DNA from: CAWAHD01 sp963781785
GTDB taxonomy: Bacteria > Planctomycetota > Planctomycetia > Isosphaerales > Isosphaeraceae
Assembly: GCA_963781785.1 (NCBI GenBank)
Contig: CAWAHD010000005.1
Location: 3,038,001-3,102,000 of the forward strand
Direction of reading: 5' to 3'
DNA length: 64,000 nt
Made by a program: the position numbers and the translations under genes. Under the pieces are notes generated by a model. It had not been told where the DNA came from. It was given only the letters and a program-made list of their open reading frames with translations, and did not search any database. Positions within the stretch are counted from its first letter, which is position 1, and each line of letters begins with the position of its first letter. Of this stretch, positions 55,882 to 64,000 are shown one piece after another.

Positions 55882-56626
55882 ATGACGATCATGATCGTAC
55901 TGCAATTCGACGGTGGATATCACCCCTTGGCGATGCTGTTGTTACGCTCGCTCGCATTGTTCGAACGCGATCAGCGCGTCCTGTGCGACACGATCGGGCT
56001 CGATCCAGAGCAAGTCCAGGAGCTCGAAGCCGCGTACCCGCGGACGATCTGCGTGAACTCGGCGAGGCCAGGAGAGATGACGCGGGCCGACATGGCCAAT
56101 CGGAAGGCTTTTGTATTGCGAAACGCGATGGACTGCTACCCCGACGAGCCGTGGTTCTGCCTGCTCGATGCCGACATGCTCGTGCGGCGACGGCTCGACG
56201 ACCTGTGGCGCCTGGTGGAGGACGCGTCTGCCGCGCTGATCTTCACCGACGGTATCTGGGACGGAGACTTCTACGCGCGGCTCGTCACGCTTTCCTCCGT
56301 CGTGCTCGTGCGCCGCGATGGCCGCGATTTTGTCGATCGCTGGGCACGCTGGTACGACCACGACTCGCCCGTCGATCAAATCGAGCCGCGTCAGTGGTTC
56401 TGGGATCAGGTGACCCTCTTTCTCGCCTGGTGCGACAGTCCGCTGGAGGTCGCCGCGATCCCGATGTTTCAGTTCGCCAACATGCAGCTCGACCCGCGCA
56501 GCGATCTGGGCGGCGCTCGGCCCGGACAAGGACGGCTACTTCCGTCATTTCCAGGCCGAGCTCCGCCGCCAATCCGCGGAAGAGCCCGTCGTCGGTGAAG
56601 CCGCGGAGAATCGATCACGAGGTTGA
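55882..56626 (+). CDS. Glycosyltransferase-like protein, frameshifted near 3' end
   Basis: A 247-residue protein after correction. The family pattern is MTIMIVLQFDGGYHPLAMLLLRSL, KAFVLRNAMDCYPDEPWFCLLDADMLVRR (DxD near residue 94) and a late WFWDQVTLFLAWC. One extra base in GGG at 56508-56510 breaks the frame after QLDPRSDL; the corrected tail reads AALGPDKDGYFRHFQAELRRQ and ends at TGA 56624. It is convergent with the surface-protein gene. Confidence 0.8.
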
Positions 56627-56638
56627 GTGATGGATCCT

Positions 56639-59600
56639 TCAAGTTCCCGCCGGGTGTGCCGTCACGGCCGCGTGATGGGACGCGACCTGATGCACGACCC
56701 TTCGTCCGGGAAACCTGGCCGGGGCCTTCCTGGGCGGATCCGCCGGGCCCTTGTACCGCTTGTCGAACTGCGCGATGTCGGTCTTGTCGATCATTGGCTT
56801 GCCGTCGTACTCGAAGTCAGGGGCATAGGGCGACGCCGGGTTGGCCTCCGCCTCCAGGAGGTACGCCTTGTCGAGCGAGTTCACCACGCCGTCGCCGTTC
56901 ACGTCGCCGAAAAGACGGTTAAACGTGTTCACGTCGTTTGCTGTCATCGGCGGACCTGACAGGACGTGAATCTTCTTGTACAGCGTGACCAGCGTGTACT
57001 TCCCATCCGGGACCGAGCCGCCGATGACTCCCGGCCCGCTGAAAGTAATCAAGTACGTCATGCCGTCGGACTGCGGCGCGATGTTGAGCTTGATCTTGCT
57101 GGGCTTGCCGTCCCTCAAGAGCTCGAACGCCCCCGGCTCGACCGCTGTGGGCGACGGGAACGTGTAGGTCAGGCTCCGGACCATCGAATCCTGCGGGCTG
57201 CCGTCGTTCACCGTGAACCCGCTCACGGTCACATAAAAGCCGGCCATGCCGATGTTCCCAGCCGCGTCCGTCACCGTGACCGTGATGCCGAAGGTACCGG
57301 CATTCGGAACGACGTGGCTGATCGTGAAGGTCTGGTTCGCGTTCAAGGCCAGTGGGTGGGCGCCGGTGCCGTCGCCATATCGGACGGTCGCGGTCCAGGG
57401 ACCGCTCCCACTGACATCGGTGAATGAGCCGTTCCTGGTGAACGTGGCCCCCTGCTGGACGGTCGCGCTGCCACCGGCACTGACCAGAGGGCCGGTCACG
57501 GTCAAGCTGAAGCTGGCAGTGCCCGTGAGGCCATCCTGGTTGGTCACCGACACCGTTGGGGTGTAGGTACCCGCGCTGGCGTACGCGTGGCTGAGCGTGA
57601 ACGTGTGGTTGGCGTTCAATGTCAGCGGCTGGGCGCCTGTGCCATCGCCGTACCGGACGGTTGCCGTCCAGGGACCGTCGCCAGGGGCATCGGTGAATGA
57701 TCCGGCGCGGGTCAAGGCGGTGCTCTGAGGGATGGTCGCGTTACTTCCGAGGTTGACCAACGGAACCTCGGTCGCCATGAAAGCGGCGGTACTCACCCCG
57801 GTCCCGCCGTATTCATCGAACGCCACCAAGGTGACGGTCTCCGTGCCTGCGTTCTTGGGTGTGATCGTCGCCGACTGGCCCAGGACGATGCCCGGAACCC
57901 GGGCCGGTGCATTCGCCGCATTCGAGCCCCCCAGCGTGCCGTTGTTGTGGTTGGCGGTGGCATCGACGACGGTCGTTCCGCTGGTCTCGTCGAATGGGTA
58001 GTCAGCGAGCAGGCCGGATTCAGTCGCGCTGACGGACGCGGACATTTCGGACCGCACAGAAGCCGCCGCGCGGCCGACGTTCCAGATGCTCACGTCGTCA
58101 ATCTCGCCCTGGAAGAGACGCCCGGTGCCGCCCCCTTCGGCGCCGATCGCCCAGTTGGTCATGCTGACCGGCAGGGCCCCCTGTGTGGTCGGGCCCGACG
58201 TACCGGCCAGCTCGCCGTTCACGTAGATCAGCCACTCTGTGCCGTCATAGACCCCGGCCAGGAAGTCCCACTGGCCAACGTCACCGGCCGGAATCGGCGC
58301 CTGCGCCATGGCGGTATTCCCGTTCCAGGAGCCGACCTGGTAGTACCCGTTGTTGATGCGGAGGAAGTCCTCGGCATAGCTGGGCGAGAGCTGGTACCCA
58401 TGCGCAATGATGTCCTGGTACCCGGTGGTCGACTGGGGTTTGATCCACGCCTCGAGGGTGATCGGTGCGCTGGAAGTGGCAGTCTGCCCGCTGAAACTGA
58501 GGTCGGTCGGGTTACCGAGGTCCACGAACTGGTTGGTCCCATTGAAGCTGAGGGCCTGGCTGGTCGTGGACGAGATGCCCTGGGAATCGGTCGCCTGCCA
58601 GAGGTCGCTGAAACCGGCGGCCGTCAGGGTGGCGCTCGAATCGGTGGCCGACGCCGTGAGCGTGATCGCCGTGCCCTTCGGGCTACTTGTGGGCAGGCCA
58701 ACGATCGCGGGCGTGGGGGGGGCGTCGTTGAGCAGGTTGAATACGACCGAGCTGGGAGTGGCTCCGCTGGCCGAGGCGGTGACGTAGTCGACGCCCGCGA
58801 TGTTGTTGGCCGATGCGGTCACAGCGGCGACGCCTGTTGTGCCAATCGTCGCGGTCTTGCTCGAGAGCGTCGCGCTCGCGCCGCTGGCCGGTGGGGTAAA
58901 GGTCACGACGCCTCCCTGGACCGGCTCACCGAAGGCACTACTCACGGTCACGTCGAGTGCGGAAGTAAAGGCCGAATTGAGCGCGGCCACCTGGTCGGTA
59001 CCCCCGGTGATGGCAATCGTGAAGCCCTGGGATTGAAACGCGCCCAGGTCAGCCAGCGCGCTGGCCGGCCGGGTGATGCCGCGCTGATCCGTGCCCGGGG
59101 TGGCTCCGGTGGTATAGGCGTTGATGGCCGGGCTGCCGGGGAGCACGGGGAGAGTCGGCGTCGGGCCGCCGTACTTCCCGAGCGGCGCGAGCAGCGGGTT
59201 GGCGGTGCTCACGACCCCACCCTCGAAGCCATTGTTCTTCGGGATCAGGTTTGAGGATCCGCGGGTGTCCGAGAAGGAGAGGCCGGCGATATTCGTGTCG
59301 AAGTCGTCCGCCGTGCCGGTGGTATTGGCGAGGATCGAGGCGTTGACCGTTACCCCGCCGAGGGCGATTTTGGTCGACTCGAAGTCGAACACAGCTCCGC
59401 CGCGAGTCGCCTGGTCGCCGGACAGCGTGGAATTGGAAATGGTAACCGTCCCCAGATCGTTGAATACGGCACCGCCGGCCCCCTGGCCGGCTCCGGCACC
59501 AGTCCCGCCACCGCTGCCGCCGTAGGCGTTGTTGTCGTAGAGCGTGGAATTGGAGATGGTGACGGCCCCTTGATCGTTGAACACGGCGCCGCCGAGGCCC

Positions 59601-62365
59601 GCGCCGCCGCCGCCGCCGCCGCCCGGGGTGTACGTCGGTCCGTACGTCCCTCCGCTGGCCCCCGCGCCGGCGAGGGCGCCGCCCGGTCCGCCGGCGCCTG
59701 CGGAGAAGTCGGGCCCTTCAAAGTGGGCCGCGCCGCCACCGCCGCCCAGTCCGCCGGCGCCGCCGGTGCCGCCGCTCTCGCCAATCCCGCCGCCACCGCC
59801 GCCGCCGAACGCGTTGCCCGCGCCGCCCCTGCCGCCAGTGGGGAAGTAGTTGCTGCCATAGCCGCCGCCACCGCCGCCGCCGATAGCGTAGGATGGGCTG
59901 CCGTTGGGCTGGACCGCTGACGCGCCGCCGGAAGCGCTGCCGGGGCCGCCGCCGGGGCCCCCGGCCTGGGCGGTTGCGCTCGCGCCGTTATTCTGGGTCC
60001 CGGCCCCACCGCCGCCACCACCACCGTTGGACCCGGTGGTCGAGCTCGAACCGCCGGCCCCACCCCGGGCCGTGTTGCCCGACAAGGTGCTGTCGGCGAT
60101 GACCAGCGTCCCTTCATTGAGGATAGCCCCGCCCACGCCGGCAGCGCCGCCACCCCCGCCTCCAGCCAGCGCCGAATTTCCCCCCATGTAGCCCACGATC
60201 GCCCCACCGCTGAGCGTGAGGTTCTCCAGGGTCAAACTGGCGCCGTCCTGCACGCGGAAGAGCCGCAGGTTCCCGCCCGAGCCCGGTCCGGCGATCGTGA
60301 CTCCCTGGCTGCCGGAGGGACCGACGATCACCACGTCCGTCGTGATCAAGAGCGCGGTGGGTCCCTGCTCGGTGTCCGTGGCGGTCGTCAGGTTGATCTC
60401 TTGCCCGTCGAGGTTTTCAGCGAACTGGATCGTGGGGTCGAATGCCGGATCGCCGCTGACCTGGGCCTGCTGAGCCGCGGTCAGGCTGCCGAACGCCAGC
60501 GTGCCATCGGCCAGTGCCACCGCCGCGGCGAGTGACAGCGCAGCGCCCGACGTGCTGCTGCCGTCGGTGGTGTTGACCGTCAAGGTCGCCGGGTGGATCT
60601 CGACGGCGCCCAGGTCAGAACCATCGCCCGGCGACGGATAGCCGGGCAAGACGTAATCACGGGTCATGCCGCGCTGGTCAGTCGGTATGGATTCGAACGG
60701 CGCGGACCCGGCGTTGATGACGGGACTGCCGGGGAGCGGGGCCATGGTCAGCGTCGGGCCGCCGTTGGCCTGGAGCGGGCCGAGCTTGGGATCGACGCCC
60801 GTGATCAACTGGTAGCTCGCCGTCGGGGCGTTCGGGACGGGGCCAAGCGCGGCGATCTGGCTGTTCTCGATGAGATTGTTGCCAGACTGCTGGTCCACGA
60901 GGGTCGCCGGGAACGCCGAGAAACTTCCGAAGTCGGTATTGCCGCTCCCGGTGTTGGCCAGGATGTCGTCGCCGAGCATGACCACGCCATAATTGTCGCC
61001 GTCGTAGTTGAAGACGCCGCCGCCCCGGTCGGCCGCGTTGAATTCGAGGGTGCTATACTCCACATTCAGGGTGCCTTCGAAGTTGAAGATGCCCCCACCC
61101 AGGCCCGAGCCGGGCTGACCCGGCCCAACTGAGCCATTCGGGCCGCCGTCTGCGCTGCCCCCGCGCCGCCCAAGGCGAAATTGTCGAAGAACGTGCTGTC
61201 GGTAACGGTCACGGTCGCCTGGTCGCTGAAGATGGCGCCGCCCAGGCCGGCGCCGCCGCCGCCGGCACCGCCGCCTTGGTTATTGGCGTTGCCGCCGTTC
61301 CCACCCCCGTAGTAGGAGACGCCGCCGGGACCGTTGTTGTAATAATCATGGCCGCCGCCACCGCCGCCGCCGAACAAGGTACTGGCCCCTCCCGTTCCGC
61401 CGCTTGTACCTCGTGTTAGTCCCTCGCCACCGCCGCCACCGCCACCGAAGAGTTCACTGCCCCCGCCGGGATGGCCACCGCCTCCATTAACACCGCCTAC
61501 CGCCGCGCCGCCGCCACCGCCGCCGCCGCCGACCCCGCCGGTTCCCCCTGTTTGATCGGTGAATCCCTGCCCCCCGTTCGGCCCACCTCCGTTGCCCGCG
61601 CCGACGCCGGTTTGTGCGTCGCCGCCCGCACTCGCCAGGCCGCCGCCGCCCGCCCCTTCTCCGCCCCCCTGTCCGTCCGCGCGCTGTTGCCCGCCGTTGC
61701 CGCCCTGGGCGACATTTCCGGTCAACGTGCTGCTCGAGAGGGTGAGCTGCGCCGACGGGGCGACAAACACGGCGCCCCCGACTCCCGCGGCGCCTCCACC
61801 GGCCCCGCCCGACGTCGAGTTACCGCCGTTGCCCCCCTGTGCGAATCCGTTCTCGAGCGTCAGGTTTTCGAGCGTCAAGTTGCCGCCGCTGGTCCCATTC
61901 GATAGGACGGCGAACAATCGCATGGCCGGCGCTGGGGGCCCGCTCGATGGTGATCCCCGCGTTGCCGGGCGGGCCAGCGATCGTGATGTTGAGGCCGGGT
62001 TGGACCGCGAGGGCGGACGGACCGAACGTGTTGTCGCCGACGATCGAGAGAGCGATGACACCGTTGCCGTAACCCGCGCTCTCGGTGGCCAGATCGGAAG
62101 CAAACTCGATCGTGCCGCCGCCGTCGGCGGTCGCATTGTCGATCGCGTCCCGCAGCGTGACGGTCGTGGTGGGGGAGTTGTCGACCTGATCCAGCAGGCT
62201 GTTGACCATGAAGGTCGTCGCGAGCAGCCTGCGTTCCTCGAGCAAGTCGAGGGTGGGGCGCATGCGCCGGGCCGCCGACCGTCGCAATGCGATCGGTCCG
62301 CGCCGGCGGTGGAGTTGCCCGGCCATGCGGCCAAAGCGACAGACAGGTTGGTTCGAAGCAGTCAT
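56639..62365 (-). CDS. Giant secreted LEPR-XLL surface protein with dockerin-like C-terminus, two frameshifts
   Basis: About 1,908 residues after correction. The N-terminus carries an Arg-rich segment and the planctomycete LEPR-XLL-type sequence LDLLEERRLLATTFMV near residues 39-55. A right-handed beta-helix region follows (IEFAS, LTLENLTLENGFAQGG), with extreme glycine-rich inserts containing GGGGGGG runs. Later come Ig-like strands, a LamG/concanavalin-like domain (LSFNGTNQFVDLGNP, EAWIKPQSTTGYQDI), two PKD-like domains (YGDGTGAQPLTL, YGDGTGAHPLAL) and a dockerin-like pair (FGDVNGDGVVNSLDKAYLLEAE). ATG 62365 has GGAGG 8 bases upstream. Indels: one G missing at the C-run 61158-61162, and one base extra at 61934-61938. 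Confidence 0.85.
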
Positions 62366-62405
62366 GGTCGTCTTCCTCCAAAGGGTGAGTGAGTGAACGT
62401 GTGAA

Positions 62406-63530
62406 TCAACAAGCGATGGTTTGGCGGGCCGGGAAGCGCACCGGAGGCGGCACGGTGTCCAGGGCCTCTGCCGGCACCACGAACGAATCGGCCAAGAGGC
62501 CGGGGTTGTCATTGATGAGGTCAGGGAAACGGACGCCCGGGAGCACCTGCACGGCGAAGATCTCCTGCACCGCGTCCTCGAACTTCACGAAGGCCACCGT
62601 TTGACCGGTCATGACGTTCAGCACCCAGACGCCGCACGAGCGCTCGTCGACCGGCCGGTCGGCGATGGGGATGCCACTGAAAGTGGCGCTTTCGCGAACC
62701 TGCGAAAGCCCGACAAAGGCCAGGTCGCCCACGAAATCGAGCCCGCGGGTGAAGCCTGGCAACTCGGCCACGCGCTCGTAGCGCCGCGTCCACGGGTCGA
62801 GGAAACCGACGCCGCCCGTGCCTGACTCCAAGAGCCACAGTTTTCCGTCATGCCAGCGCGGCGAATGCGGCATCGTCAGACCGGAGAGCAGCACCCGGCC
62901 GGTCTCGACCTCGATCAGGACGCCGCCGTCCTTCTTTCCGGCGCGCCAGCCGCCTGGCGCATCGGTCTGTCCCAATGCCGTGACGAAGGCCGGACGGCCA
63001 TCGACCAGGCACATTCCGTTCAAATGGCAGCGGTCCTGCGGGGCGAGCTCCGTGATGAACGGCGGCCGCCACCGCGGCACGAAGCTGTGAATGCCGTCGA
63101 GCGTACAGAGACACGAGAACCGCGTGTTGACGAACCAGAGCTGATTGCCGGCGCCCCACGCCATCTCGTGGATCTGAATGTCCCCGGTTGAGTGACCGCG
63201 CCGCGGCAGGAAGCAGGCGTCGTGCCGGCCCTCGGGCTTGAGCCGGCGAGCGACGGCCGGGACGTTGTGGTATTCCCAGATCTCGATCGAAGTGCCAATC
63301 GCCAGCCGGTCGCCACCCAAGGCCAGTCCCATCGGCTTCTTGAACCCGCGGAAGTGCGTATTCAGCTTGCCAAGGTCGCCGCGAAGCATCACCAGCTTGC
63401 CCGCCTGGTAGGTCGTGACGAAGACCGTTAAGCCCAGCTCGTCGAGGATCGTCGGGAAACTTTTGGTGTGCACGCTCCGCAAGGGCGCGAGCGGTGTCTC
63501 CTGGGTTTCGGGCTCGGACACGGTGGTCAT
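62406..63530 (-). CDS. DUF4915/TIGR03032-family protein
   Basis: A 374-residue protein of the TIGR03032 (DUF4915) family, unknown function. Visible family features are SFPTILDELGLTVFVTTYQAGKLVML near residue 26, GFKKPMGLALGGDRLAIGT, IQIHEMAWGAGNQLWFVNTRFSCL, CHLNGMCLVDGRPAFVTALG and MPHSPRWHDGKLWLLESGTG; it looks like a beta-propeller. ATG 63530 has a strong GGAGG 7 bases upstream. It ends 40 bp before the surface protein start, so the two are probably cotranscribed and may act together in surface assembly. Confidence 0.92.
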   Translation of the reverse strand: MTTVSEPETQETPLAPLRSVHTKSFPTILDELGLTVFVTTYQAGKLVMLRGDLGKLNTHFRGFKKPMGLALGGDRLAIGTSIEIWEYHNVPAVARRLKPEGRHDACFLPRRGHSTGDIQIHEMAWGAGNQLWFVNTRFSCLCTLDGIHSFVPRWRPPFITELAPQDRCHLNGMCLVDGRPAFVTALGQTDAPGGWRAGKKDGGVLIEVETGRVLLSGLTMPHSPRWHDGKLWLLESGTGGVGFLDPWTRRYERVAELPGFTRGLDFVGDLAFVGLSQVRESATFSGIPIADRPVDERSCGVWVLNVMTGQTVAFVKFEDAVQEIFAVQVLPGVRFPDLINDNPGLLADSFVVPAEALDTVPPPVRFPARQTIAC

Positions 63531-63838
63531 ATCGATGCCTCCACAAATCACGTCAGGAAAGGAGATCGCCCGCCCATTGGCCCATCCAGGTTTCCAGCCG
63601 GTCGAACGTTTCGTGCTGGTTGCCAATACGGGCCGAAGATCAGGATCCTCCGACCCCCTCGGTCCAGATTCTTTGTCTTTCGTGACCGACCGGTCGTCCG
63701 GAAAGCTATCAACAGGATGTTCCTTCGAGGATCGGCGATAACCGCACATGCCCGAAGATGCTCGACCCCGCAGCATTCATCCGTGCACTCCTCGATGATG
63801 GCAATCGGTTTCCAGTCCAATACTGACGAGGCCGCTTC
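63531..63838. other. Divergent intergenic region
   Basis: About 308 bp between the DUF4915 gene (minus) and the sigma-factor start (plus). No gene and no repeat are evident; it should contain the promoter of both. Confidence 0.5.
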
Positions 63839-64000
63839 ATGGAATCTCTGCTCGAAATCGACGACCAGCTCGGAGAATCCGACCGCTCGGGCCGTACTGC
63901 AATCGCTCGCTTTTCTGATTCTCGAACGCGCCGAACGCTGCTTGAGCGACTGGTGCGATCCGGGAGTCAGAACCGGGCGGCCTGGTCGGAGTTCGTCGAG
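63839..64000 (+). CDS. ECF-type RNA polymerase sigma factor, N-terminus only
   Basis: The 54 visible residues end TLLERLVRSGSQNRAAWSEFVE, which matches the region-2 entry of planctomycete ECF sigma factors (TLL-RL--...AW--FVE-Y). The first 28 residues are a Ser/Asp-rich lead of uncertain start; a later start is possible. The rest lies beyond the window. Confidence 0.6.
   Translation, partial: MESLLEIDDQLGESDRSGRTAIARFSDSRTRRTLLERLVRSGSQNRAAWSEFVE

Noticed and set aside
59570..61900. Plus-strand proline/alanine-rich ORFs
   Set aside because: They are antisense to the glycine-rich stretches of the surface protein.

Overview
The window is high-GC bacterial DNA that most likely comes from a planctomycete, probably Isosphaerales-like. 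The evidence is a giant secreted protein with an N-terminal LEPR-XLL-type motif (LLEERRLLA) and a dockerin-like C-terminus, a DUF4915/TIGR03032 protein beside it, a Pkn-type kinase fused to an AAA ATPase and TPR region, many phytanoyl-CoA-dioxygenase-type genes, and expanded small repeats. This is inference from gene style; there is no rRNA or other marker gene.

Layout. (1) 1-3566: a kinase-ATPase-TPR regulator running off the left edge. (2) 3611-11286, all minus strand: an oxidative gene set with a two-repeat unknown protein, two luciferase-like flavin monooxygenases, a catalase-like haem protein, a RoxA-like di-haem cytochrome and an acetoacetate-decarboxylase-family protein. (3) 11.2-22.1 kb: a gene-poor, repeat-rich region with palindromic GC-rich repeats, a hairpin array, two large 43-bp repeat arrays each followed by a 185-bp MITE-like element, an intact IS4-family element with an 11-bp target duplication inside one MITE end, a GxxExxY protein, and remnants. 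(4) 22.4-25.8 kb, minus: DUF115-like protein, glycosyltransferase and two PhyH-type oxygenases, one with HxG instead of HxD. (5) 26.1-37.8 kb, plus: an operon for a roughly 2,200-residue multicopper oxidase, a YTVN-type propeller protein, a tandem SCO lipoprotein and a cytochrome c-periplasmic binding protein fusion. It looks like an exported copper/electron-transfer system of the MnxG/MofA type. (6) 37.8-56.6 kb: glycosyltransferases, sulfotransferase, methyltransferases, DegT aminotransferase, 2OG oxygenases, acyl-CoA dehydrogenase, a degenerate AroD-AroE fusion, a membrane protein-phosphotyrosine phosphatase fusion and an octapeptide-repeat protein. It resembles a surface-glycan or specialised-metabolite locus. 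(7) 56.6-63.5 kb, minus: the giant LEPR-XLL surface protein and its DUF4915 partner. (8) 63839-64000: the start of an ECF-type sigma factor.

At least twelve otherwise well-conserved genes or gene positions carry single-base frameshifts, most at G/C homopolymers. This suggests uncorrected long-read indels rather than mass pseudogenisation. I report such genes as whole spans and give each break point. No tRNA, rRNA or CRISPR array was found.
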